64,000 nt of DNA, taken from positions 682,001 to 746,000 of the forward strand of contig NZ_JAJFES010000001.1 of assembly GCF_020708045.1 (NCBI RefSeq). Reading direction: 5' to 3'. Positions within the stretch are counted from its first letter, which is position 1. Every line of letters begins with the position of its first letter. Below the pieces are notes generated by a model. It saw only the letters and a program-made list of their open reading frames with translations, had not been told where the DNA came from and did no database searches. Below, piece by piece: positions 8,650 through 16,858 of the stretch. The position numbers and the translations under genes are program-made. This DNA is from Massilia sp. IC2-278. Its GTDB lineage: Bacteria; Pseudomonadota; Gammaproteobacteria; Burkholderiales; Burkholderiaceae_D.

Positions 8650-9693
8650 TCACAACGCCGCGATCGATTTCTCGGCCAGCGCCAGCAGCTTGGCGCAGTT
8701 GTCGTTGCGCCCGCCGAACTCGCGCCAGGCCGTGGTGCGGGCAACCGCCTGCCACTGCTTGAGCGACTCCGCATCCATGTCCGCCACGCGCGCGCCGGTG
8801 CGCGAGTAGTAGCCGGCCACCGCCTGGTCGTCGGCCATGGCCATGCGCATCGCGAACTTTTCCAGGTCGGCGCCAACGGTCATGATCGCCTCCTGCTGCG
8901 ACTTGCTCAGGCGCGAGAACACGGTCCGCGACATCATCAGCGGCTCGAACATGAACCAGTAGCCGCCGCCGCGCGCGGTGGTCACCGAACGCGCCACGTC
9001 GGCCAGGCGGAAGGTGATGAGCGAGGTCGACGAAGTAAACGCCGCATCCAGCGCGCCGCTCTTCATGGCGTCGTGGATCTCGTTCGAGGGCATGTTGACG
9101 ATGGTGGCGCCGGCGTCGCGCAGGATCAGGTCCATCTCGTGCGAGCCGCCGCGGGTCTTCAGGCCCTGCACCTGTTCCGGGCGCAGGATCGGCTCCGCGC
9201 CGCGCGAGGCCACGCCGCCGGCCTGCCAGATCCAGCTGATCAGGACCAGGCCCTGGCTGTCGAGGATGCGCATCAGCTCCTTGCCGACCTCGGCGTTTTT
9301 CCAGGCGTAGCCCTGCTGGTAAGAGGTCACCAGGCCCGGCATCAGGCCGATGTTCGCCTCGGGCGATTCGGCGCCGGCATACGACAGCGGCACCAGCGCC
9401 AGGTCGAGGCTGCCCTTGCGCAGCGCGCCGAACTGGGCGTTCGGCTGCATCAGCGACGAATTCGGGTAGATCGAGAACTTCAGGCTGCCGCGCGTGCGTT
9501 TTTCCACCTCGGTAGCGAACATGCGGCACAGGCGGTCGCGGAAGTCGCCTTCCGTGATGCTACCGCCGGGGAATTGATGCGAGATCTTCATCGACTGCGA
9601 AGCGGCCCATGCGCTGCCGAGCCACAAAGGACTGGATGCGAGCGCACCCAGCACTGTCCTGCGAGCCAAAGATGGCCGTGACATTTCCGACAT
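8650..9693 (-). CDS. TRAP transporter substrate-binding protein (DctP family)
   Basis: A periplasmic solute receptor of the TRAP class, 347 residues from 9693. The N-terminus has an ARRT pair and a hydrophobic run ending SAWAA, which could be a Tat or Sec signal. The mature part has the DctP-like body (ISHQFPGGSITEGDFRDRLCRMFA near the start, then QGYAWKNAEVGKELM). The start at 9693 lies 6 bases after GGAGG; an ATG two codons earlier touches the GGAGG and is less likely. No DctQ or DctM membrane genes lie nearby, so the permease must be elsewhere. These proteins usually bind carboxylates, but the ligand is not known. Confidence 0.9.
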   Translation of the reverse strand: MSEMSRPSLARRTVLGALASSPLWLGSAWAASQSMKISHQFPGGSITEGDFRDRLCRMFATEVEKRTRGSLKFSIYPNSSLMQPNAQFGALRKGSLDLALVPLSYAGAESPEANIGLMPGLVTSYQQGYAWKNAEVGKELMRILDSQGLVLISWIWQAGGVASRGAEPILRPEQVQGLKTRGGSHEMDLILRDAGATIVNMPSNEIHDAMKSGALDAAFTSSTSLITFRLADVARSVTTARGGGYWFMFEPLMMSRTVFSRLSKSQQEAIMTVGADLEKFAMRMAMADDQAVAGYYSRTGARVADMDAESLKQWQAVARTTAWREFGGRNDNCAKLLALAEKSIAAL

Positions 9694-9773
9694 ACTCATC
9701 CTCCAAGATGATTGAACGACCCGGCGAATCGTGCGCCCATCGGGGAGCTGCATCGTTCACCTGCGTCTGTATA

Positions 9774-9801
9774 AGAATATTCTCATGACATTCCTTGTCA
9801 A
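9774..9801 (-). promoter_or_regulatory. Sigma-70 promoter for the TRAP binding-protein gene
   Basis: On the minus strand a perfect -35 TTGACA (9801-9796) is followed after 16 bases by TATTCT (9779-9774). The -10 overlaps a 10-base palindrome, AGAATATTCT (9774-9783), which could be an operator. The gene starts about 80 bases downstream. Confidence 0.55.
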
Positions 9802-9946
9802 GAAGAATATTGTTGACTTAACAAATGCAGGATGAATAACGCGCCGGGGAGCACAGCAACGAGGGCAGCAACGAGGGCAACAGTATCAGGCTTGTCCAGC
9901 GGGACAACCCTGATACCGCGCATCGTTCATCGTGGAGAAAAACGCC

Positions 9947-10186
9947 TTATTTCTTGTCGAGCCGTTCGCACACCGCGCAGTCCAGGCCCTTGCGCATGTT
10001 GTAGTACCGGCGGCCGATGAAAAGCGCCGAGGCGACCGCCGCCCAGGCCAGGGCCGAGGGCCAGGCGCGGGCAAAGGCTTCGCCGCGCACCAGCACGTCG
10101 ACCACGAGCAGCAGGGCGAACATCGAGCCGGCGGCAAACGCGTACTGGCCGATCCAGTGGGACATGGGGGGCATGGTTGCGGACAT
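9947..10186 (-). CDS. Small membrane protein, unknown
   Basis: A 79-residue protein with two likely membrane helices (about 14-32 and 43-58) and a short tail containing CAVC and ending in LDKK. Its start is 10 bases after the stop of the upstream alpha/beta hydrolase gene, so it is the last gene of a four-gene operon. I do not recognise the family. The CxxC in the tail is the only distinctive motif. Confidence 0.7.
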   Translation of the reverse strand: MSATMPPMSHWIGQYAFAAGSMFALLLVVDVLVRGEAFARAWPSALAWAAVASALFIGRRYYNMRKGLDCAVCERLDKK

Positions 10187-10196
10187 GGGTGTCTCC

Positions 10197-11123
10197 TTAC
10201 AGGTTGTTCAGGAATTGGCGCAACGCGTCGTTCACGGCACGGGGCTGGTCGAGCATGGCGAAGTGGCGCGCGTTGTCGATGGGTTTGACGTCCAGCGTCA
10301 AGGTGCCGGTCATCAGTTCCCGATAATACGCCACCTTCTCGCTGCCGGACATCCCCGTCAGGGCCGCATCCGGGCCATAGGTGGGCGCGAGCACCAGCAC
10401 CGGTACGCGAATGTTCGCCAGGCCCGGGCGCAGGTCGCGCGCCATCACCGAGGCGGCATAGTCCGCCACCGCGATGGGGTCGCTGCGCGAGGTGAGCATG
10501 GCCACGTCGTCGGCCTTGCCCATGTCGACCAGGCCGATGGTGCGCATGTACTGCCGCTGCTGCGCCGCGAACGCCGGCCCGGCCGCCGCCGCCATCTGCC
10601 GGCGCACCGCCTCGGCCATCGCCGGACGCTGCGCGGGCGGCATGTCCTCGGTGCGCGGGAAGACCGGCAGGCCGTCGATGGCGACCACGCCGCCGAGTGC
10701 GCCGGGCAGGTCCTCGGCCAGCGCGATCGACAGCGTGGCGCCCAGGCTGTGCCCGACCAGCACCGGCCTGGCGAGCTTGCGTGCGGCGATCAGTTCGGCC
10801 AGCGCGGCCTTCGCGTTGTCGAAGGGGTCGCCTTCAAGCGCAGGGCGGCCATCGAAGCCGGGCAGGGTGACCACGTAGATCGTGTAGCCACTCCCCAGTT
10901 CGCGCACCGTTTCCTGCCACACCCAGGCGCCGCTGGACAGGCCGGGGATCAAGACCAGCGGGCGCGCGCCGCTGCCGTGGCGCTCGACCAGCATGCCCTT
11001 GAGCTCGAAGCGTTCGGCGGGTGCGAGGCTGGCGGCAAAACGGTTGGCAGGCTGCGGCGCGTCCTGTGCCATGGCGGGCGCCGCGGCGCCGAGGATCAAT
11101 GCGAACAACAATGCTGCTTTCAT
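10197..11123 (-). CDS. Secreted alpha/beta hydrolase
   Basis: A 308-residue protein with a clear Sec signal peptide ending PAMAQ. It has the alpha/beta hydrolase fold signs: an oxyanion turn LIPGLSSGAW, the nucleophile elbow GHSLG, and a late catalytic His in NARHFAMLDQP. The acid is probably the Asp before that region. Its ATG overlaps the stop of the small HTH regulator gene (ATGA), so the two are translationally coupled. Substrate is unknown; esterase or peptidase activity are both possible. Confidence 0.9.
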   Translation of the reverse strand: MKAALLFALILGAAAPAMAQDAPQPANRFAASLAPAERFELKGMLVERHGSGARPLVLIPGLSSGAWVWQETVRELGSGYTIYVVTLPGFDGRPALEGDPFDNAKAALAELIAARKLARPVLVGHSLGATLSIALAEDLPGALGGVVAIDGLPVFPRTEDMPPAQRPAMAEAVRRQMAAAAGPAFAAQQRQYMRTIGLVDMGKADDVAMLTSRSDPIAVADYAASVMARDLRPGLANIRVPVLVLAPTYGPDAALTGMSGSEKVAYYRELMTGTLTLDVKPIDNARHFAMLDQPRAVNDALRQFLNNL

Positions 11124-11323
11124 GCTGGCTCCTGGTTGGGGGTAAAAATCGCTTCGATGGGTTGCTTGAAGATCTTCGAGATCGCAAAGGCGAGCGGCAG
11201 GCTGGGGTCGTACTTGCCGTTCTCGATGGCGATCACGGTCTGGCGCGACACGTCCAGCAGCTCGGCCAGGTGGGCCTGGCTCCAGCCGTGTTCGGCGCGC
11301 AGTTCGCGGATGAGGTTTTTCAT
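11120..11323 (-). CDS. Small XRE-family transcriptional regulator
   Basis: A 67-residue protein that is almost all helix-turn-helix: LRAEHGWSQAHLAELLDVSRQTVIAIENGKYDPSL. It belongs to the group of compact XRE repressors found beside membrane-protein genes. It lies between a four-helix membrane protein and a secreted hydrolase and overlaps the latter by four bases. The 8-8 palindrome at the operon promoter (11729-11748) is the natural candidate for its binding site. Confidence 0.93.
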   Translation of the reverse strand: MKNLIRELRAEHGWSQAHLAELLDVSRQTVIAIENGKYDPSLPLAFAISKIFKQPIEAIFTPNQEPA

Positions 11324-11332
11324 CTGCCGTGC

Positions 11333-11719
11333 TTACCGGTCGATCAGCTTGCGCGCGATGCAGACGACGCCCGTGGCGCCGCACAGCACGCACCAGACCG
11401 TGAACATCGACAGCTTCGGGTAGCCTGCGGTTTCCAGGAACCCATAGGTGAAGGTGAGGCCGGCGGTGATCGCCGAGGCCAGCGCCACGTTTTCCATCAG
11501 CTGCTTGCGAATGAATTCGTCGACCCGCGCCAGGTGGCGGGCGATGGCCCAGATCATGACGCCGAAGCCGATCATCGGGCTCACCAGCACCAGGGTGCGT
11601 AGCATGCCGTCATCCATCGGCCGCCCGTAGCGGATGGCCGCCATCAGCAGGACGATGTAGAGCGCGATGGCGCCGAACAGTTCGCGGTGATAGGCCCTGG
11701 TAACGCGTTTTTCGTGCAT
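11333..11719 (-). CDS. Four-helix membrane protein, unknown
   Basis: A 128-residue protein with about four hydrophobic segments and charged loops (ARHLARVDEFIRKQ in the middle). First gene of the operon; the HTH regulator gene starts 9 bases after its stop. A longer reading frame to 11779 would run through the promoter and operator, so the start at 11719 is preferred. Membrane protein plus small XRE regulator is a common pair in bacteria, and the partner may sense membrane state, but no function is established here. Confidence 0.85.
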   Translation of the reverse strand: MHEKRVTRAYHRELFGAIALYIVLLMAAIRYGRPMDDGMLRTLVLVSPMIGFGVMIWAIARHLARVDEFIRKQLMENVALASAITAGLTFTYGFLETAGYPKLSMFTVWCVLCGATGVVCIARKLIDR

Positions 11720-11728
11720 GTCGGCTCC

Positions 11729-11775
11729 ATGTAAAGTATGCTTTACATTGTGGTTCGGGCCGAATCCGATGTCAA
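11729..11775 (-). promoter_or_regulatory. Promoter with palindromic operator for the XRE operon
   Basis: Minus-strand -35 TTGACA (11775-11770), 17-base spacer, -10 CACAAT (11752-11747). Downstream and touching the -10 is the perfect palindrome ATGTAAAGTATGCTTTACAT (11729-11748, 8-base arms, 4-base spacer). A third half-site CTTTACAT is at 11781-11788, just upstream of the -35. Such a layout fits a dimeric repressor, probably the operon's own 67-residue XRE protein. The extra half-site also lies in the upstream region of the divergent flavoprotein gene. Confidence 0.75.
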
Positions 11776-11847
11776 GCACCCTTTACATTTTATTTGCCGG
11801 TGCGATCTCGACTACAATGCGGCCTCCGACTTTCACTGTCCTCCAGC

Positions 11848-13098
11848 ATGTCCGCATCTTCCCCCCCTGTTTCCCGCGTCGCCATCATCGGAGGCGGCCC
11901 GGCCGGCCTGATGGCCGCCGAAGTCCTGGCGTCACATGGCGTCGCGGTCGACGTCTACGATGCGATGGCGTCGAGCGGACGCAAGTTCCTGCTAGCGGGG
12001 AAGGGCGGCATGAACATCACGCACTCCGAGCCGTATGCCCCCTTCGTGGCCCGCTACGGTGCGCGCAGCGCCGAGGCCGACGCATGGCTGCGCGGCTTCA
12101 CGCCGCAGGGCGTGCGCGACTGGATCCACGGCCTCGGCATCGACACCTTCGTCGGCACCTCGGGCCGCGTGTTCCCGCTCGAAATGAAAGCCGCGCCACT
12201 GCTGCGCGCCTGGCTGCACCGCCTGCGCGAAGCCGGCGTGCGCCTGCACACCCGCCACCGCTGGCAGGGCTGGCGCGACGGCCAGCTGGTCTTCGCCACG
12301 CCCGAGGGCGAAACGCTGGTCAACGCCGACGCCACCATCCTGGCCCTGGGCGGAGCCAGTTGGGCGCGCCTCGGTTCGGACGGCGCCTGGGTGCCGCTGC
12401 TGGAAGCGCGCGGCGTCGAGGTCGCGCCGCTGGTGCCCTCGAACTGCGGCTTCGACACCGACTGGAGTGCCCACTTCAGCGAGAAGCACGCCGGCGCGCC
12501 CTTGATCACGGTGGCGGTCGAATACGAGAACCGTGAGGGACAGCGCGAACGGCGCCAGGGGCAGTTCGTCGTCACCGCCAGCGGCATCGAGGGCAGCCTG
12601 GTGTACGCCCTGTCGGCGCCGCTGCGCGACCAGATCGCGGCGCGCGGACACACCACGATCTGGCTCGACCTCGCGCCCGACCACGACGCGGAGCGCGTGC
12701 GCGCCGAAGTGCTGCGTCCGCGCGGCTCGCGCTCGATGTCGAGCCACCTGCAAAGCCGGCTCGGCATCAAGGGCGTGAAGGCGGGCCTGTTGCGCGAATG
12801 CCTGGATGCGGCCGGCTACAACGATCCCGCACGCCTGGCAGGGGCGATCAAGGCGCTGCCGCTGGTCTTGAAGCGTCCACGCCCGATTGACGAGGCGATC
12901 AGCAGCGCCGGCGGGGTGCGCTTCGAATCGATCGATGCCAACGGCATGCTGCGGGCGCTGCAGGGCGTGTTCGTGGCCGGCGAGATGGTCGACTGGGAAG
13001 CGCCGACCGGCGGCTACCTGCTCACCGCCTGCTTTGCCAGCGGGCGCGCGGCCGGCGCCGGCGTGCTGCGCTGGCTGGGCGAACGCGCGGCGCCTTGA
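11848..13098 (+). CDS. NAD(P)/FAD-dependent oxidoreductase, HI0933/BaiN-like
   Basis: A flavoprotein of 416 residues. The FAD motif GGGPAGLMAAEVLASHG is near the N-terminus, followed by GRKFLLAGKGGMNITHSE, the signature of the HI0933-like group. A second FAD-contact motif, VFVAGEMVDWEAPTGGY, is near the C-terminus. Its details fit the TIGR03862-type subgroup. The reaction is not known. The start at 11848 is chosen because it puts the FAD motif about 10 residues in; a reading frame from 11794 would add untypical residues. A TACAAT -10 is at 11813-11818. Confidence 0.93.
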   Translation: MSASSPPVSRVAIIGGGPAGLMAAEVLASHGVAVDVYDAMASSGRKFLLAGKGGMNITHSEPYAPFVARYGARSAEADAWLRGFTPQGVRDWIHGLGIDTFVGTSGRVFPLEMKAAPLLRAWLHRLREAGVRLHTRHRWQGWRDGQLVFATPEGETLVNADATILALGGASWARLGSDGAWVPLLEARGVEVAPLVPSNCGFDTDWSAHFSEKHAGAPLITVAVEYENREGQRERRQGQFVVTASGIEGSLVYALSAPLRDQIAARGHTTIWLDLAPDHDAERVRAEVLRPRGSRSMSSHLQSRLGIKGVKAGLLRECLDAAGYNDPARLAGAIKALPLVLKRPRPIDEAISSAGGVRFESIDANGMLRALQGVFVAGEMVDWEAPTGGYLLTACFASGRAAGAGVLRWLGERAAP

Positions 13099-13185
13099 GG
13101 TAAAAACACCACGGGCAAGCGCCGGGCATGCGGTTCCGGTTAGAATGCCCGCTTGCCGTTTGAATTCGCCGTCGCCCGTTTTTCC

Positions 13186-13527
13186 ATGTCCCGTTCCATC
13201 GTCCATGTGCTGTTGTCGCTCCTGCTGCTGCTTGCGCAGCAGGCGTCGATCCTGCACGTGGCAACGGACTGGGGCGGCGCGCGCGGCACGGCCACGGCCA
13301 CAGTCGGCGAGTCCGTGGCCAAGTCCGGCAAGCTGCCGGGCGGCGCCGCGCACGACGCCTGCGCACTGTGCATGGACAGCGCCCAGCTGGCCTTTGCGCT
13401 GCCGCTGCCGGCGCTCGCTTTCACTCCGCTGCAGCTTGCCTTCGACACTCCGGACGGCGCCTGCGATGCCGGCATCCGCCTCCTCGGTTCCTGCGTCTTC
13501 CAGCCGCGCGGCCCGCCGCAAGCCTGA
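13186..13527 (+). CDS. DUF2946-like small secreted protein
   Basis: A 113-residue protein with a hydrophobic N-terminus (MSRSIVHVLLSLLLLLAQQ) and a single CALC motif after HDA, which is typical of DUF2946 proteins seen beside metal-uptake or copper genes. It lies 86 bases upstream of a ZnuD-like TonB receptor gene, and a metal-related job is inferred from that. A TAGAAT -10 at 13141-13146 sits at the right distance. The start at 13186 is chosen over 13153 because the signal peptide then begins directly. Confidence 0.75.
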   Translation: MSRSIVHVLLSLLLLLAQQASILHVATDWGGARGTATATVGESVAKSGKLPGGAAHDACALCMDSAQLAFALPLPALAFTPLQLAFDTPDGACDAGIRLLGSCVFQPRGPPQA

Positions 13528-13613
13528 TAACACTGCCGTTCATTTTCCGCTGCCACGGCCTACGCGCCCTGGCGGCGCCGCATGTTATCCGTTTTGCCAG
13601 AGGTTGAACCACC

Positions 13614-15605
13614 ATGAACTACCCACGCACGCTGATCGCCAGCGCGATTCTCCTTGCCTTCAACGCGCCGGTCCTGGCGCAAACCGTCCACACCCACGAC
13701 GACGCTGTACCCCAGGTGCTGGTCACCGCCTCGCCCTTCCGCAGCGCCGCAGAAGATCAGATCCTCACCCCGGCCAAGGTGCTGGCCGGCGACGAACTGC
13801 GCGACAAGACCGGCAGCTCGATCGGCGAGACCCTGTCGCAGGAACTCGGCGTCTCGGCATCGGCCTTCGGCGCCGGCGCCTCGCGCCCGGTGATCCGCGG
13901 CCTGGAAGGCTCGCGCGTCAAGATGCTGGAAAACGGCATGGCCACCAACGACGTCTCCGGCCTGTCGAACGACCACGCCGTGGCCTCCGAAGGCGCGGTG
14001 GCGCGCCAGATCGAAATCCTGCGCGGCCCGGCGGCGCTGCTGTACGGCTCGGGCGCCATCGGCGGCCTGGTCAACATCGTCAACGAACGCATCCCGACCA
14101 CGCTGGAGCCGAAACCCACCGGCCAGGTGGAAGCGCGCTACGGCACGGTCGACAACAGCCGCAACGGCTCGGCCAGCGTGGATGGTTCGAGCGGCCACGT
14201 CGCCATGCACGTCGACGCCAACTGGCGCGAGACGAACGACTACAGGATCCCCGGCAACCGCGTGCTGGACGACCCGTCCACCAGCATGAAGCGCCTGCCG
14301 AACTCGGAAACCGAGGCAAAGGAAATCGGCGTCGGCGGCTCCTGGGTCGACGACTGGGGCTATGCCGGCCTGTCGGCCGCGCACCAGAGCAACCTGTACG
14401 GCATCCCGAGCCTGGAAGGCTCGCGCATCGACCAGAAGCAGGATCGCTACGACTTCGACAGCCTGGTCAAGGCGCCGCTGGCCGGCTTCGAATCCTTCCG
14501 CTTCAAGGCCGGCTACACCGACTACCGGCACGCCGAGCTGGGCGAAGATGGCCCCGAAGTCCTGTTCGCCAACCGCTCGCTGGAAACGCGCGCCGAGCTG
14601 GCGCATGCGCCAGTCGCCGGCCTGCACGGCACCTTTGGCGTGCAGACCGAGAACACCCATTTCTCGGCCCTCAGCGCCGAAGGCGGGCCGGACACGGTGC
14701 CGGTCACGCACTCGAAGACCGCCGCCGCCTTCATCGTCGAGGAGGCGAATGCCGGCCCGCTGCGCCTGAGCGCCGGCCTGCGCTACGAGAACGTCGAGCG
14801 CGACCCGGTCGGCAACCTCAAGCGCAGCTTCGACCTCGGTTCCGGTTCCTTCGGCGCTGCCTGGCCGTTCGCGCCGGGCTACAGCGTGGGCGCCACCGTG
14901 TCGTACGCCCAGCGCGCGCCGGCCATCGAAGAACTGTACTCGGGTGGCCCGCACGACGCCACCGCCACTTTCGACATCGGCAACCCGAGCCTGGACAAGG
15001 AAATCTCGCGCAACGTCGAGCTGTCGCTGGCCAAGACCAGCGGCCTGCTGCGCTGGAAGGCGAATGCCTACCGCAACAACGTGTCCGACTTCATCTACGG
15101 CCGCATCGACGACTCGTTGGTCGACGAAGAAGGCAACCCGGGCGATGAACTGCGCCTGCGCCGCTTCGAGCAGGCCGATGCGCACATTCGCGGCGCCGAG
15201 GCCGAAGTGACCTGGAACCAGACCGGCGCCGGCTGGTCGGGCCGCCTGTTCGCCGACACCTCACGCGGCAAGCTCGATGCGGGCGGCAGCCTGCCGCTGC
15301 AGCCGGCCGACCGCATCGGCGCCAGCGTCGGCTACCGCCAGGGCGACTGGCGCGGCGGGCTGTCGCTGGTGCACGCACGCGGCCAGGACCGCCTGGCGGC
15401 CTCGGAAACCACGGCCACGCCGGCCTACAACCAGCTGAACGCGAATATCTCGTACACCCAGCACCTGGCAAGCACCGACCTGACCTGGTTCCTGCTGGCG
15501 AAGAACCTGCTGGACGACGATATCCGCGTATCGACCTCGGTGCTGAAGGACATCGCGCCGCTGCCGGGCCGGAACTTCGTGTTCGGCGTGCGCGCGAAGT
15601 TCTAA
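13614..15605 (+). CDS. TonB-dependent receptor, ZnuD-like
   Basis: A 663-residue outer-membrane receptor. Signal peptide ends VLAQ at about residue 23, followed directly by VHTHDD, a His/Asp patch. The plug domain shows RPVIRGLEGSRVKMLENGM and GPAALLYGSGAIGGLVNIV. The beta-barrel ends in the expected aromatic residue, Phe (GVRAKF). The plug phrasing and the His-rich start are those of ZnuD zinc receptors; hemes or other metals remain possible. The DUF2946-like gene just upstream supports metal uptake. I cannot point to a convincing Zur site. Confidence 0.88.
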   Translation: MNYPRTLIASAILLAFNAPVLAQTVHTHDDAVPQVLVTASPFRSAAEDQILTPAKVLAGDELRDKTGSSIGETLSQELGVSASAFGAGASRPVIRGLEGSRVKMLENGMATNDVSGLSNDHAVASEGAVARQIEILRGPAALLYGSGAIGGLVNIVNERIPTTLEPKPTGQVEARYGTVDNSRNGSASVDGSSGHVAMHVDANWRETNDYRIPGNRVLDDPSTSMKRLPNSETEAKEIGVGGSWVDDWGYAGLSAAHQSNLYGIPSLEGSRIDQKQDRYDFDSLVKAPLAGFESFRFKAGYTDYRHAELGEDGPEVLFANRSLETRAELAHAPVAGLHGTFGVQTENTHFSALSAEGGPDTVPVTHSKTAAAFIVEEANAGPLRLSAGLRYENVERDPVGNLKRSFDLGSGSFGAAWPFAPGYSVGATVSYAQRAPAIEELYSGGPHDATATFDIGNPSLDKEISRNVELSLAKTSGLLRWKANAYRNNVSDFIYGRIDDSLVDEEGNPGDELRLRRFEQADAHIRGAEAEVTWNQTGAGWSGRLFADTSRGKLDAGGSLPLQPADRIGASVGYRQGDWRGGLSLVHARGQDRLAASETTATPAYNQLNANISYTQHLASTDLTWFLLAKNLLDDDIRVSTSVLKDIAPLPGRNFVFGVRAKF

Positions 15606-15607
15606 AC

Positions 15608-15760
15608 CGTAGGGTGGGTTCTCGAACCCACCCTGCAATCCTGTTCCACGAAGTTGTAGGGTGGACTCCCGAGTCCACGCTGTACTGCATGTGCATGTCG
15701 AAAAATGCGCGCTGTGGTCTGCACCGGTACGACAGCGTGGACTCGGGAGTCCACCCTACA
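15608..15760. repeat. Three palindromic repeat copies between convergent genes
   Basis: Copy 1 (15608-15636) has core GGTGGGTT-CTCG-AACCCACC and AGGGTGG at both ends. Copy 2 (15655-15683, plus orientation) reads GTAGGGTGGACTCCCGAGTC and then CACGCTGTA. Copy 3 (15727-15760, minus orientation) is an exact reverse complement of copy 2 over its palindrome. Copies 2 and 3 form an inverted pair with GCTG ends facing inward. The spacer between them has no gene. The cluster separates the TonB receptor gene from the convergent metallopeptidase-like gene and may serve both as a stop. Confidence 0.9.
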
Positions 15761-15763
15761 GGA

Positions 15764-16762
15764 TCAGCGCAGCAGCGGGCCGATATCCTCACCCAGCATC
15801 TTGCGCGCCAATGCCGGAATGTCCGGCTTGCCGCTGCTCGCCAGCACCGCGCTCACCCAGGCCTGCACGGCCGCCCGGCCATGCCGCGCTTCCAGGCCGT
15901 CGAACACGGCCAGCGCGGCGCCGTAGCGGCCTTCATCGTTGCCGTTGTCTTCCACCATATCTTCCGGCTTGAAGCTGAAGGGGCCGGGCGGAACATAGCC
16001 CGGGTCCCTGGCCCGGCGGGCGCGGTCTTCGGCCGACAGCTGGCGCTCGATGGCCTCGGGCTTGACCCGCAGGCCGCCCCAGGCGCCCAGGCGCGGCTGG
16101 GCCAGGGCTTGCGCATCGCGCCGGCGCCGGGCCCGTTCCTCTGCGGCCAGGTCGGGCCGGATCTGTTCGGTCACCTGCAAACCCGCCCATTCCGCATGGC
16201 CTTCCTGGAACCAGCGCGGCTGCCATGCACCGTTACGTCCCTGCAGCAGATGCGTCTCTTCATGCGGCATCACATTGACCAGCATGTCGATGGCGCGCGG
16301 CGACCAGGCGGCCGAGTCGAATTCGTTCAGCCAGCGCAGTTCGCCGTCGCGTTTCGGGGGAATGTAGTCGTGCTTGCGCGAGATGACCATCGGCGACCAG
16401 ACCGCCTGGCTGCGCGCTTCGGGCACGGCCGCCGGCAGCAGGTCGAGCATGCCCATGAAGCAGGCGGCTTTCGAGGCGGCGGCAGCGGCCAGGTCGGGGT
16501 CGTGGTAGATGCGTACGCTGGCCCCGGTGACGCCGGAGCGGGCCTCGACATAAGGAAGGTCGCCCGGTCCGGCAGGCAGCGCGCGGACCTGGACCTGCGG
16601 CAGCGCCGCGTCCGGCCCGGCCTCTAGGCTGCATGCGGCGCGCAGGGCGTCGGGCGATGGCGCCGCTTCAGCCGCAGATGCGGCAGCCAGGCAGGCCGGG
16701 ATGGTCAGGAAAACGAACGACAAGTGGGCGATGGTTCGGCGCGCGCGCAAGGAGGACTCCAA
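15764..16762 (-). CDS. Putative secreted zinc metallopeptidase (gluzincin-like)
   Basis: A 332-residue protein with a signal peptide (hydrophobic residues 11-33, Ala-rich end). The motif HEETH at 167-171 gives two zinc ligands and the catalytic Glu. W-F-Q-E-G-H-A-E at 184-191 gives a likely third ligand, Glu187, in the arrangement of peptidase-MA-like gluzincins (HExxH then EGxAE). No family name was recognised with certainty. It follows two envelope-protein genes on the same strand with a 96-base gap, and may have its own promoter (TACAAT on the minus strand, 16804-16799). Confidence 0.8.
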   Translation of the reverse strand: MESSLRARRTIAHLSFVFLTIPACLAAASAAEAAPSPDALRAACSLEAGPDAALPQVQVRALPAGPGDLPYVEARSGVTGASVRIYHDPDLAAAAASKAACFMGMLDLLPAAVPEARSQAVWSPMVISRKHDYIPPKRDGELRWLNEFDSAAWSPRAIDMLVNVMPHEETHLLQGRNGAWQPRWFQEGHAEWAGLQVTEQIRPDLAAEERARRRRDAQALAQPRLGAWGGLRVKPEAIERQLSAEDRARRARDPGYVPPGPFSFKPEDMVEDNGNDEGRYGAALAVFDGLEARHGRAAVQAWVSAVLASSGKPDIPALARKMLGEDIGPLLR

Positions 16763-16858
16763 TGACAGCTGCCGGTCCGGCGGACCAGCCAGCCCGCCAT
16801 TGTAGCCACGCGGGCAGATGGCAAAATGCGCGCTTTGTCACGGCGCCAGGCCGCGTGC

